DNA of 64,000 nt from positions 1,053,199 to 1,117,198 of the forward strand of contig NW_003314309.1 of the NCBI RefSeq assembly GCF_000143415.4. The letters are read 5' to 3'. Shown here one piece after another: positions 11,910 through 22,675 of this stretch; the stretch's first letter is position 1; each line of letters opens with the position of its first letter. Below the pieces are notes generated by a model. That model saw only the letters and a list, made by a program, of their open reading frames with translations, had not been told where the DNA came from and did no database searches. The DNA comes from Selaginella moellendorffii. Taxonomy: Eukaryota; Streptophyta; Lycopodiopsida; Selaginellales; Selaginellaceae. A program made the translations under genes and the position numbers.

Positions 11910-14900
11910 TAATGAAAGTAGATTAAAGTTGCTCTTTGGTGACAAAGGAGAGAACTTGTGGAAGCTTTGGTGCTGGATGGCCACAAATGGAGACGCCCTG
12001 CGTTTATATAGCTCGAGAGATTCTCTGTTTTGGGTTATTGTATTCACAGGTTGGATCGAGCACGCAGTTGAAAAGTAAAACGAGATTCTTAATCACGGAT
12101 TAGAAAACACGTGGGAATCCCAATGCACGACACGACGACCAGTAAGTATATGTTGATAATCAAGGAGATTTAAGTGGAAGAAAGAGAGCATTTGTAAAAA
12201 TTGCCATGGATGGATCACGAGAAACTTTGAGCGATGGGAGGGCAGCGCAAGAGCTGATCCCCAAGCAAGTTATGATGCCAGAGTGGGGAGCTCGTGTTTC
12301 AGTGATTCCAATGCTCAATGCACATGAGAAAACAACATCAATTTGAAAACACGGATTTTTAAAAGACCATCTTCTGGAGTTGAGTGTTCTTGAGGCCAGA
12401 TTTGCTGCTGTGATATGTTACAGGATGACTTCAATGTACCCCCGTTTTAACTGCGATCTCGTAAGCCTCGAGCTTTGTAAACTTGGACTCCGAGCTTTGT
12501 CACTCATGTGTTCTTTCAAAAACTTTTTTTTCTTTCTCTTGGTTTCGATTCCCCCAAATGGTTGGAGTCATAAACAAAGTTTCCCAGGAATCCGATTTCA
12601 AGGAAGTTTGCTTGACATGAGGGAGCACGGATGAATCCAGAGGTATAAGTTATGTTTTCCCGGGAGAGCTTCTGTACTTGAGCCTTGTATAGCGTATTTA
12701 TTCGATCACGTGAGGTCATTGGGAATATATTATTGTCAAAGGAGGCTCCTACACAGAATGGCGCATGAACTTCTTCAGAAAGTTGGGGGATTTCGGGGAT
12801 TTTTTGCTTGGCACTCAAGGCGTTCTGTGAATCAAATCAAATCAATCACAGTCTGCTCTGCTCATCAGCACACGCAATGCATCAAAAAACTACATTAGAG
12901 CAAAAGATATTTGGTTTTGTTTCTGGAAGGAATTGCATATGTTTCGTCCTCCCCACAGAGCGACATGTGTTTGTAGTCTGGATCATATCAGATGTAGGCA
13001 TGCAAGCAACGCCAAAGATATTCCAGAGACAATATTGGTAAGTTTGTTTTGTAAGATAGAATAAGTTGATAATACCATAAGAAATAGAAAAAACTTTGAA
13101 AAAAGTGTACAAACAATGCCCAAAAACTGCTTTGCCCTCCTGTCAATCAGAAAATATATATATATATCTCCCATAGCTGCATTGCACGATGGAAAAAGGT
13201 GGCTGTAGGTTTTTGATTGAAGACCAACTATTCCCTTGTGCTCATGAAAAACAAATATTACAAAATGCAAATAAAATAAACTGAATAGTTTGTTGCTGGT
13301 CATGACTTTCATGTACACAGCTTTTTCTTCCTGTACAAATTGAGCTGGAGAATGATAGATAGAGAAATAGATAATGGAGTCCCTGCTGAGTTCCTGACCC
13401 TCTCCCAGGAAACTGTCCAGACCACTGCCACCAGTGCAGCCACAGCTGGTTGGAAAACAATGTTATCATAATACCATACTCCCTATAGCAAGTAGCATGT
13501 ACTTGTAGCATCAGCTCTAGCCCTGATCTTGGAGTAAAGGCCACTTTTCCTCTCCTCTGAGTTCACTTGTGATGCTGAACTTCATGTCAAGCCAGGCTTT
13601 GTGATGACAAAACACTCGTGAATGGAACTCATGTCATTCTCTAGGCTAACTCTGTATCCTGTTACCGCTTTGTATGTTACGCTCTTCCCTGGGATGATTC
13701 CTTTCATCGCGCGAAGTGCCACACAACATGTTACAGTCCTAGGGGTCGTGTACTTTCGCGAAAATAACGAAAGGCAGTGCCAGTCTAGCCAGCCAGCCAG
13801 CCAGCAGCAGCAGCAGCAGCGCCAGCCTCAAAAGAATGAGAAGACAAACAAAAGTTCAACATTTTGTTCTAGTCCTGAGTACAGGAATTGAAAGAGGTTG
13901 AGTGAGACAACAAACTGTTGAAACTTCATCACTTTCACCAAGGCAGCGGGAGGTTGCTGTATTATTGTATACATGTCTCTGTATAGAGGCTTCTCGTATA
14001 GCGATAGTATGCCATTTTACAGCTTCACAAACCCAAAGAGGTATTTTCATAAAATATAAAACTGAGATGTCCGATGTTCTGCATTCTGTCGTCATCTTGT
14101 CCAGTGCAATAAAAAACAAGCTTTAAAAATTAAAAGAAAAAAGAGAAGAAAATTGAAAAGAAGAAGAACCATGGGGCCAGCGCCACCTTTTTGTTTACAC
14201 TAAAGTTTTAAAGGAGATCTGTTATGTTAAATTACACACCCCAGCCATGCGTGGAATATGCCCCTGTTCGCCCTTTTGTTGCTTGCGAATAATTTCTTTG
14301 TTTGACTCTTTTGCGGGGCATGAGAGTGCGCTGTTTGGCATGACATTTCCTCAGCCCAGAATGAATTCCTTGTCATGGGCAGCAGCAGCCAGAAAAAGAG
14401 CAGCAGCAGCAGCAGCAGCAGCAGCGAATCTTGGTGAAATTCCTCGCACGAATCGATCGGTCCATCCATCCCATTCCATTCCATTCCATTCGGCATTCCA
14501 TTCTCCTAAAGCGATCTCTCGCCTCTCTCGTGTGGGTGCCATTTCTGCGTGACAGCGAGCTTGTAAAAAATCTCTTTGTTTTTTCTAGTTTGTGATGGGC
14601 TTGTTCTTCGTGACGCGCCCGCCGGGGGTGGTGTGTGAGGGGAATGGCGATGGTGTCTCGAGCAATGCAAGAAATGCGAGAGTCTTGGATCGCGCAAGGG
14701 AGAGAAAGTAGATCATTGTTTCGTGATCTTCAGGTTGGCGGGTGATACGCTCTTTGGATCCACCGTAACGGCGTGATTTCTATCCTTTTCTTTTTCACCC
14801 CTGGGATCTCTACTTCTCGATCAAGCTCTAGTTTTTTCTTTCTCCCCGCTTTCGATCGCGCGAGTAGCCGCCAAAGGAAGAACAGTTTGGCCGAAATCTT

Positions 14901-15032
14901 GTGGTTTGTCCTCCTTGGTACGTTAGAAACAGTCGCGGCGAGGAAAGAAAAGGAAAAGAATGGGCAAAGAAAGAATCGGCTGATCACACAGGAGGGAGGG
15001 AAGAGAAGAGAAGAGAATTCCAGCTCGCGACC
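11910..15032. other. 3.1-kb gene-poor stretch with microsatellites
   Basis: No convincing protein-coding frame. It holds the promoter side of the hevein-like gene (left) and the promoter and 5' leader of the LRR receptor kinase (right, purine-rich GAAGAGAAGAG close to the start). Short CAG/AGC triplet runs occur at 13803-13820 and 14383-14424. A repeated CATTC string lies near 14465-14500. No tRNA or other RNA gene was recognised. Confidence 0.5.
14383..14424. repeat. (AGC)n microsatellite
   Basis: AGC/CAG triplets with one interruption, lying about 600 bp upstream of the receptor kinase start; it makes spurious poly-Ala and poly-Leu frames. Confidence 0.8.
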
Positions 15033-18000
15033 ATGATCGCGAATTTCATCGCCATTCTTGTCACTGGGCTGTGGATTTCGACGAGCAGCGGGGCGAGCGT
15101 GAATCCTCTCCTGGATTTCCGAAGTGGGCTCACCAATTCCCAGGCTCTGGGCGACTGGATCATCGGTTCGTCGCCATGCGGCGCCAAGAAATGGACAGGG
15201 ATCTCGTGCGCGTCCACGGGGGCAATCGTGGCCATCTCGCTCAGCGGCCTGGAGCTGCAAGGCCCAATCTCCGCCGCCACCGCGCTGCTAGGGCTCCCGG
15301 TACTCGAGGAGCTCGATCTCAGCAACAACGCCCTCTCGGGCGAGATCCCTCCACAGCTCTGGCAGCTGCCCAAGATCAAGCGCCTGGATCTAAGCCACAA
15401 TCTCCTCCAAGGCGCCAGCTTTGATCGGTTCGTCTCTCCACCGCCCCAAAATCTCGAGGAGCTCAATCTCGCCTCGAATTCTCTCACGGGGAGGATCGAC
15501 CTATGCGCGCTGTTGGGTGGGCAGCTCAGGAAGCTCGATCTCTCCGCGAATTTCTTCTCGAGTCTAGACCAGCAGCCGTGCGCTGGGCAGGATCAGCGCC
15601 TAGAGGAGCTTGTTCTTGGCGGAAACAGCCTCTTCGGCCACATCCCTCCATCGATCTTCTCCCTAGCGGCGCTGCGGCAGCTGGATTTGAGCAGCAATCT
15701 CTTGTCCGGCACCATCCCAGCGTCCAATCTCTCGCGCTCGCTCCAGATCCTCGACCTCGCCAACAATTCCCTCACTGGCGAGATCCCGCCCAGCATCGGT
15801 GATCTCTCCAACCTCACCGAGCTCTCTCTCGGCCTCAACTCTGCGCTGCTCGGTTCCATCCCGCCCTCCATCGGGAAACTCTCCAAGCTCGAGATCCTCT
15901 ACGCCGCCAACTGCAAGCTCACAGGTCCCATCCCTCGTTCCCTCCCGCCATCGCTCCGCAAGCTCGATCTCTCCAACAATCCCCTCCAATCGCCCATCCC
16001 GGATTCCATCGGTGATCTCTCCCGGATCCAATCCATCAGCATTGCGTCCGCGCAGCTCAATGGATCCATCCCGGCGTCGCTCGGGCGGTGCTCCAGCCTC
16101 GAGCTCCTCAATCTGGCCTTCAATCAGCTCTCCGGGCCTCTCCCTGACGATCTCGCGGCGCTGGAAAAGATCATCACGTTCTCGGTGGTGGGGAATTCGC
16201 TCTCGGGACCAATCCCGCGCTGGATCGGGCAGTGGCAGCTCGCGGACTCCATACTGCTCTCCACGAACTCGTTCTCGGGCAGTATACCGCCGGAGCTCGG
16301 GCAGTGCCGTGCGGTAACAGACCTGGGCCTGGATAACAACCAGCTCACCGGCAGCATACCGCCCGAGCTGTGCGACGCAGGTCTCCTCTCTCAGTTGACC
16401 CTTGACCACAACACGTTGACCGGGTCCCTGGCAGGCGGTACGCTGCGGCGGTGCGGCAATCTCACGCAGCTCGACGTCACCGGCAACCGGCTCACGGGTG
16501 AAATCCCGCGGTACTTCTCGGATCTCCCCAAGCTCGTGATCTTGGACATCAGCACGAATTTCTTCGTGGGATCCATCCCCGACGAGCTGTGGCACGCGAC
16601 GCAGCTCATGGAGATCTACGCGAGCGACAATCTTCTCGAGGGCGGGCTGAGCCCGCTGGTGGGAGGGATGGAGAATTTGCAGCACTTGTACCTGGATCGC
16701 AACCGGCTCAGCGGTCCGCTGCCCAGCGAGCTCGGACTTCTCAAGAGCTTGACGGTGCTCTCTCTGGCTGGGAATGCATTCGATGGGGTGATTCCACGAG
16801 AGATCTTTGGTGGTACCACTGGGTTGACGACGCTGGATCTCGGTGGCAATCGCCTTGGCGGTGCCATACCGCCCGAGATCGGTAAGCTGGTCGGGCTGGA
16901 TTGCCTGGTTCTCTCACACAACCGGCTCTCGGGGCAAATTCCAGCCGAGGTGGCGAGCTTGTTTCAGATCGCAGTGCCGCCCGAGTCGGGCTTCGTCCAG
17001 CATCACGGGGTTTTGGATCTGTCACACAACTCGCTCACGGGTCCCATTCCTTCCGGGATCGGCCAGTGCTCGGTGCTCGTGGAGCTCGATCTCTCCAACA
17101 ATTTGCTCCAGGGGAGGATACCGCCCGAGATATCTTTGCTCGCCAACCTCACCACCTTGGATCTTTCGAGCAACATGCTCCAGGGGAGGATTCCCTGGCA
17201 GCTCGGAGAGAACTCCAAGCTCCAGGGGCTCAACCTCGGGTTTAACAGGTTGACGGGGCAAATACCACCCGAGCTGGGCAACTTGGAGAGGCTGGTCAAG
17301 CTCAACATCTCGGGCAATGCTCTCACGGGATCCATCCCGGATCATCTCGGGCAGCTCTTAGGATTGAGTCACCTCGACGCCAGTGGCAATGGGCTCACTG
17401 GATCGCTCCCGGATTCCTTCTCCGGATTGGTTTCCATCGTGGGCCTGTTCCTCCAGAAGAACTCTCTCAGCGGGAGCATCGATCGGCTGCTTAGAAACAG
17501 CTTCCAGTGGCATCAGGCGCAGGCTCTCAATCTCAGCTACAATGCCCTGACCGGGGATCTCCCGAGAAGCATTGGAAACTTGACGGGTCTCTCGTTCCTC
17601 GACTTGAGCAAGAACTCGTTGACTGGCGAGATTCCAAGCGAGATTGGAGGCATCTTGCAGCTGAGCTACCTGGATCTGTCTGTGAACAAGCTCGTCGGGG
17701 GTATACCGGGTAGTCTCTGCGAGTTGACCGAGCTCGGCTTCTTCAACGTCTCGGACAATGGGTTGACGGGTGATATACCCCAGGAGGGCATATGCAAGAA
17801 CTTCTCGCGGCTCTCGTATGGTGGCAATCTAGGGCTGTGTGGATTGGCGGTGGGAGTGAGCTGTGGAGCGCTTGATGATCTTCGCGGCAATGGCGGCCAG
17901 CCCGTGCTTCTCAAACCGGGTGCCATTTGGGCGATCACCATGGCCAGCACGGTTGCGTTTTTTTGCATCGTGTTTGTGGCGATCCGGTGGAGGATGATGC

Positions 18001-19172
18001 GGCAGCAGTCGGAAGCGCTGCTGGGCGAGAAGATCAAGCTCAACAGCGGCAACCACAACAACAACAACAGCCATGGATCGACGTCGAGCTCGTCGCCATT
18101 CTCGTCCGATCGCGGCGGCTCAAGCTCCTCCAGCGGATTGAGCTGCCTCAAGAGCGTGATATCGGGTACCGCGGCCAGCACCCGGATGATCACGAGCTCG
18201 GACGGCACTAACACCGATGTGTCCCGGGAGCCACTGAGCATCAACGTCGCCATGTTTGAGAGACCGCTGCTCAAGCTCACGCTGTCCGACATCGTGACCG
18301 CGACCAACGGCTTCTCAAAGGCCAACGTGATCGGGGACGGCGGGTACGGCACGGTGTACCGCGCGGTACTGCCCGACGGCCGCACGGTGGCGGTCAAGAA
18401 GCTGGCGCCGGTCCGGGACTACCGCGCGGTAAGCAGCGGTAGCAGCTGCCGCGAGTTCCTGGCCGAGATGGAGACGCTGGGTAAGGTAAAGCACCGTAAC
18501 TTGGTAACTCTGCTGGGTTACTGCTCGTACGGCGAGGAGCGGCTGCTGGTGTACGACTACATGGTCAACGGGAGCCTTGACGTGTGGCTCCGGAATCGAA
18601 CCGACGCGCTGGAGGCCCTGACGTGGGACCGCCGGCTGCGCATCGCGGTGGGCGCGGCGCGTGGCCTGGCGTTTCTCCACCATGGGATCGTGCCACATGT
18701 CATCCATCGCGATGTCAAGGCGAGCAACATTCTCCTGGACGCCGACTTCGAGCCACGTGTCGCGGACTTTGGGCTGGCGCGGCTGATCTCGGCGTACGAC
18801 ACGCACGTCAGCACGGACATCGCCGGGACTTTCGGGTATATCCCGCCCGAGTACGGTATGACGTGGCGTGCTACGTCAAAGGGTGACGTCTACAGCTATG
18901 GCGTCATCTTGCTGGAGCTGGTGACGGGGAAGGAGCCGACTGGGCCGGACTTCAAGGACACTGAGATTGGTAACTTGGTGGGCTGGGTGAGGTCCATGGT
19001 ACGGCAGGGTAAAAGTGACGAGGTACTCGACGTGGCGGTGGCTACGCGAGCCACGTGGAGGTCCTGCATGCACCAGGTCCTCCACATTGCGATGGTGTGT
19101 ACGGCGGATGAGCCCATGAAGCGCCCGCCCATGATGGAAGTTGTACGTCAGCTCAAGGAGTTAGAGCTATAG
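15033..19172 (+). CDS. EMS1: EMS1-like LRR receptor kinase
   Basis: Single-exon, 1379-residue plasma-membrane receptor kinase. Residues 1-24 form a signal peptide (MIANFIAILV...). An LRR N-cap with C-x-W-x-G-I-x-C follows, then about 30 plant-type LRRs (LxxLDLSxNxLxGxIPxx) to about residue 930. The membrane span is at about 967-990 (AIWAITMASTVAFFCIVFVA), followed by a basic stop-transfer and a Ser/Asn/Gly-rich juxtamembrane region. The kinase covers about 1081-1375, with glycine loop GDGGYGTVY, lysine in VAVKKL, HRD in VIHRDVKASN, DFG in VADFGLARL and PPEYG. The RD motif and intact residues indicate an active kinase. The kinase wording and ectodomain resemble Arabidopsis EMS1/EXS, which perceives TPD1 and fixes anther cell fate; the ectodomain here is larger (EMS1 is about 1190 residues). 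The open frame extends further upstream, but only this ATG opens with a signal peptide. Confidence 0.9.
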   Translation: MIANFIAILVTGLWISTSSGASVNPLLDFRSGLTNSQALGDWIIGSSPCGAKKWTGISCASTGAIVAISLSGLELQGPISAATALLGLPVLEELDLSNNALSGEIPPQLWQLPKIKRLDLSHNLLQGASFDRFVSPPPQNLEELNLASNSLTGRIDLCALLGGQLRKLDLSANFFSSLDQQPCAGQDQRLEELVLGGNSLFGHIPPSIFSLAALRQLDLSSNLLSGTIPASNLSRSLQILDLANNSLTGEIPPSIGDLSNLTELSLGLNSALLGSIPPSIGKLSKLEILYAANCKLTGPIPRSLPPSLRKLDLSNNPLQSPIPDSIGDLSRIQSISIASAQLNGSIPASLGRCSSLELLNLAFNQLSGPLPDDLAALEKIITFSVVGNSLSGPIPRWIGQWQLADSILLSTNSFSGSIPPELGQCRAVTDLGLDNNQLTGSIPPELCDAGLLSQLTLDHNTLTGSLAGGTLRRCGNLTQLDVTGNRLTGEIPRYFSDLPKLVILDISTNFFVGSIPDELWHATQLMEIYASDNLLEGGLSPLVGGMENLQHLYLDRNRLSGPLPSELGLLKSLTVLSLAGNAFDGVIPREIFGGTTGLTTLDLGGNRLGGAIPPEIGKLVGLDCLVLSHNRLSGQIPAEVASLFQIAVPPESGFVQHHGVLDLSHNSLTGPIPSGIGQCSVLVELDLSNNLLQGRIPPEISLLANLTTLDLSSNMLQGRIPWQLGENSKLQGLNLGFNRLTGQIPPELGNLERLVKLNISGNALTGSIPDHLGQLLGLSHLDASGNGLTGSLPDSFSGLVSIVGLFLQKNSLSGSIDRLLRNSFQWHQAQALNLSYNALTGDLPRSIGNLTGLSFLDLSKNSLTGEIPSEIGGILQLSYLDLSVNKLVGGIPGSLCELTELGFFNVSDNGLTGDIPQEGICKNFSRLSYGGNLGLCGLAVGVSCGALDDLRGNGGQPVLLKPGAIWAITMASTVAFFCIVFVAIRWRMMRQQSEALLGEKIKLNSGNHNNNNSHGSTSSSSPFSSDRGGSSSSSGLSCLKSVISGTAASTRMITSSDGTNTDVSREPLSINVAMFERPLLKLTLSDIVTATNGFSKANVIGDGGYGTVYRAVLPDGRTVAVKKLAPVRDYRAVSSGSSCREFLAEMETLGKVKHRNLVTLLGYCSYGEERLLVYDYMVNGSLDVWLRNRTDALEALTWDRRLRIAVGAARGLAFLHHGIVPHVIHRDVKASNILLDADFEPRVADFGLARLISAYDTHVSTDIAGTFGYIPPEYGMTWRATSKGDVYSYGVILLELVTGKEPTGPDFKDTEIGNLVGWVRSMVRQGKSDEVLDVAVATRATWRSCMHQVLHIAMVCTADEPMKRPPMMEVVRQLKELEL

Positions 19173-19257
19173 TGAATGTAACAATGGTAACGTTAATCTT
19201 TTGTAAGTCCAGTTTATATCAAAATGGTTAAAACAGGATTTTAGGGTTCTTGCGAGA

Positions 19258-20525
19258 ATGGAGGCGCTCAAGGCGTATGTCAAGGGCCCGGCCTCGCTCC
19301 AAGGCGATAGTAGCGGCGTCTCCACGGCGCTCGTCACTGTCTCGCATTCTAATCTCAAGAACTACTCCAACGAGCTGCGCCTGGATCTACATGTAAGTCG
19401 CGCGCGAATGGATTGATGTTTGATCCCTGGCAAAATATTTTTCTAGAGCACTGTGGAATCCCTAAAAGAGAGGCTTGGGCGACAATGTGGGACATCGCCG
19501 AGCTACATGCTGCTCCAGCTCTTCGATGGAGACAACCACAAAGTCTGTGACATGGCCGAGGGATTTCGCCCAGTTGGATTCTATTCTCCTCACGACGGGT
19601 AAGATGATCTTAGCGTGATTTCTTTTCATTCTTTTTTCCTTTCTTGCTCATGAAACGTATCAGGTTTTTGTAAGGTATCGCGTCCACATTGTCGATTTGG
19701 ATCCCGGCTCTGTTACTGCTGGTGGGTGGCTGGAAGATGTCTCGAGAGTGGAAAAGTTCACGATCTCGGACGATGCGTACAACAAACGCGATGGTATGTG
19801 TTTCCCGCATCTCGCATTTCCTTTGTGACTTATCAAGTTTTCTATCCTCTTATCTATCCTTGACAGATACTTTCAGGAAGTTTAAAGAGAAAAAGCTCGC
19901 GGAAGGTGCTTCACGGTCTGCTGCTACTGCGCAACAAGAGGTTCATCTTTGCGACGTTCCTTCTCTTTGTTTTTTTCCTTAAAAATCGTGACGTGCCCAG
20001 ATAACGGATGATTTTATGGCCGATCTAGCCGCAAGCATCAAAGTGAGTGAGACCCTTGTCGTTTCTCCGGTTTAAATGCTTCCCTGCCAGGATGCTAAAA
20101 TGGGGTACAGGTTGGTGATCGATGCGAGATTGTTGCGGGCCAAAAGAGAGGCGAGGTGATGTACGTTGGTAGAGTGGAGGGCCTTCCCGCTGGGTTTTGG
20201 ATTGGAATTCAATGCGATGAACCAGTTGGCAAGCACGATGGCATGTAAGTATGCGAGGTTTTTTCCTCGCCTAGCTCTCCTGTTCTTGGTTTTAAGAGAT
20301 GTCACGATCTCTTTCTTTATTTCTTTTTCTTTGCAGGGTGAAAGGCAAGCGCTACTTCACTTGTCCAAACGGTCACGGTGTCATGCTTCGACCGGACAAG
20401 CTTAAGGTGAGCTGCGCTTTGCTTATCTTGGCGTGAAGCTGGGACCGTTATCTAATGAAATTCCTTCCCAGGTGGGAGACTATCCCGAGATTGATCCGTT
20501 TGAAGCCGAGCTTGACGAAATTTAA
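19258..20525 (+). CDS. TFCB: Tubulin-folding cofactor B
   Basis: Cytosolic chaperone that, with cofactor E, handles alpha-tubulin during folding and dimer turnover. Eight exons (19258-19392, 19447-19598, 19675-19793, 19867-19940, 20001-20042, 20111-20244, 20337-20406, 20472-20525) join in frame. The N-terminal ubiquitin-like half reads STALVTVSHSNLK, then PSYMLLQLFDGD and YRVHIVDLDP. A charged linker is followed by a CAP-Gly domain (VGDRCEI, GEVMYVGRVEGLP, GFWIGIQCDEPVGKHDG, KRYFTCPNGHGVMLRPDKL). The C-terminus is the acidic tail EAELDEI, close to the EEY/F-type tail that CAP-Gly proteins bind. It starts 85 bp after the receptor kinase stop and ends 52 bp from the convergent AGPR gene. Confidence 0.94.
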
Positions 20526-20577
20526 GCAAGTTTTCTATCTTTCGAAAAACAAATACCAAAAAGTTTGTACGTCTCGC

Positions 20578-21969
20578 TCAAGGAAACAGAGGTTGCTGCA
20601 ACAGTCCGGTACTCTCTGGAAAGCCCATCATAAGATTGAGGTTTTGCACAGCTTGGCCAGACGCGCCTTTGACGAGATTATCAATCTGCCAAGAGAAAAG
20701 GAAAGTGTTTTTTCTTCCATTCCACGTAGATGTGTTTGGACTTACCACAGAGATGATGATAGCTCTTGCAGAGATCCTGTCTTCAAAGACATTGATGAAG
20801 CAGTAGTTTGATCCTCGAGCGTGGCGAGTGTGTGGGACGATTCCCTCGCCGAGAACTTTGACAAACTCCTCGCTCTGGTATGTTTCCACCAGGTGCTTTC
20901 GCAAATCTCTGGCGCTCACGCCAGCTTTTAGCTTCACATAAATGGTCGATTGCATGCCTCGGCTCTGTTGCATTGAAACCGCGACGATAACATAAGAGGA
21001 AGGAGACGTAAGTTTCTTTACCATTGGCATCAAATGTGGTGTGAAGCTGACTTTGAGCTTGGAGCCAGCTGCTTGTGCCAGGCCCTGCTCGATCTCTGGC
21101 ACTGCAAAACAAATCAAAACGTGAGCTTTTCTTACGTGAAACGAGGAACGTGGCTTTTTACCATGGCGGTGCCTGGTGACACCGTAAGCGTGCAGGCCTT
21201 CTGCGACTTCTGTGTAGAGATTTGCTTCCTTCGCAGAGCGGCCTGGGTGAAAAAGAAAGATATTTTACTCGTGAAGAAGCTTAAAAATATTTACCTGCGC
21301 CGCTCACTCCAGATTTTGCATCGATGATGATATCGTCTGGTTCTATAAGTTGGCTCTGTGTGGAAAGTTACGTAGTTTTGAGTGATTTTTGAAAGTGAGT
21401 ACCTTGAGGAGTGGGACGAGAGGAATTTGCACAGATGTTGGATAGCAACCTGGATTTGCAACCAAGCGGGCTTGTTTGATTTCTTCTCGGTGGATTTCCG
21501 TTAGCCCGTAGACTGCTGTTTCCTAGAATAAAAGGAAAAAAAAAAAGAAAAAAACGAAAAAGATCGTGAAACTTGATGCCGATTCAAAGTGGGATTTTAC
21601 TTGCAATTCTGGAGCGCGATGCGGGCCGCCATACCACTCCTCGTATTCTTTTATGTCTGCCAAGCGAAAGTCCTACACAGACAGACACACGGAAAACTTC
21701 AGAGATGTTTTCTTCTTTAGTTTTTCTTGGATGACTTACAGCCGAGAGATCGACGACTTTCAATCTCTTGGGAAGAGCTGCGATGATTTCCTGTTTTCTT
21801 GGAGGAACAAAATCATTAAAAGTTCTCTAACAAAAGTGGCAAACTTTACCTGAGTTGTTCCATGCGGGAGGCAGCAGAAAACGGCCTCGACGTCGGAGAA
21901 ATTCGCGTCTTTCACGGCCACCATATCAGGCAAGCTCTGAAAGAAAGAATTAAAGAAAAAAAACAACAA

Positions 21970-22013
<44 letters not shown>

Positions 22014-22490
22014 TTGCGATGGCTCTCACCTGAGAGATAACCAAGTGCGGGAAAACCGTAGCGAGCGATTGACCCGCCTTGCGATCCGCGGTCATGAGCT
22101 TCACATTGAAAAAAGGATGCGTTGCCAACAATCGTATCACCTATGATCCCGAGAACAACCAAAGTTTCTTCAACCAAAAGCAAAAGAAAGAAAAAACCAT
22201 ACCTCTGATCCAGTGTAGCCACTCGCTCCAAGCACTCCCACCGGAATCCTCTCTTCTCCCTGCCGCTGCTTCAGTCCAGACGGATCAATCTCCTCCTTGA
22301 CCTTGGTCACCGATGCTCTGATCGCCGAGAACTTGGAGTGGCAGGAGTCACTAGGTTTCGCGCTCCAGGCCTGTGGAATTCAGCAAACGCATGATCAATG
22401 AGAATGTGGAAGAGGTAAGGCCTCAACCTCGCGTGGCGATGGAACTAGAGAGCCGGCGCCAAAGGATCGTGTCACAAATCCAGCCGCCAT
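20578..22490 (-). CDS. ARGC: N-acetyl-gamma-glutamyl-phosphate reductase, plastid form
   Basis: NADPH-dependent reduction of N-acetylglutamyl phosphate to the semialdehyde, the third step of ornithine and arginine synthesis in the chloroplast. About eleven short exons; the first are 22428-22490, 22203-22370, 22030-22140 and 21850-21936. Residues 1-~50 are Ser/Arg/Gly-rich, fitting a transit peptide. The nucleotide-binding start reads [14 protein letters not shown], then [23 protein letters not shown] and VVDLSADFRL. The catalytic cysteine is in NPGCYPTS (codon near 21446), and downstream are [13 protein letters not shown] and FTPHLMPM. The 3' exons read [18 protein letters not shown] and [20 protein letters not shown], ending LFP. 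All family blocks are present. Confidence 0.94.
21973..22009. repeat. (AG)n microsatellite in an AGPR intron
   Basis: About 18 AG dinucleotides, lying in the AGPR intron between exons ending 22030 and starting 21936; on the gene strand it is a CT tract upstream of the acceptor site. Confidence 0.9.
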
Positions 22491-22504
22491 AGCCACGAAG
22501 AACT

Positions 22505-22506
<2 letters not shown>

Positions 22507-22535
<29 letters not shown>
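22507..22535. promoter_or_regulatory. (CT)n tract just upstream of the AGPR start codon
   Basis: About 14 GA/CT dinucleotides ending 17 bp before the AGPR ATG, pyrimidine-rich on the coding strand. CT-rich leaders and GAGA-type elements near start sites are common in plants, so it may serve transcription or translation, but it may also be a neutral microsatellite. Confidence 0.55.
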
Positions 22536-22675
22536 ACCACGTTTATCACAACGTCAGCTCTTATTAAACCAAAAAGGAAAGAAAACGAAGCAATGGTTGC
22601 AAACCACGCTCGATTTTTCTCTTCTTTTACCACGCCTATATTGTAAATAATAGAATGCATGGCGAGTTCTTCGTC

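Noticed and set aside
14901-15032. 44-residue upstream extension of the receptor kinase
   Set aside because: Charged, Lys/Glu-rich sequence that would bury the signal peptide; the extension does not begin at an ATG that opens a targeting signal.
15663-16685. Long minus-strand and alternate plus-strand frames inside the receptor kinase gene
   Set aside because: Shadows of GC-rich leucine-repeat coding sequence; no family resemblance, while the sense frame is a complete receptor kinase.
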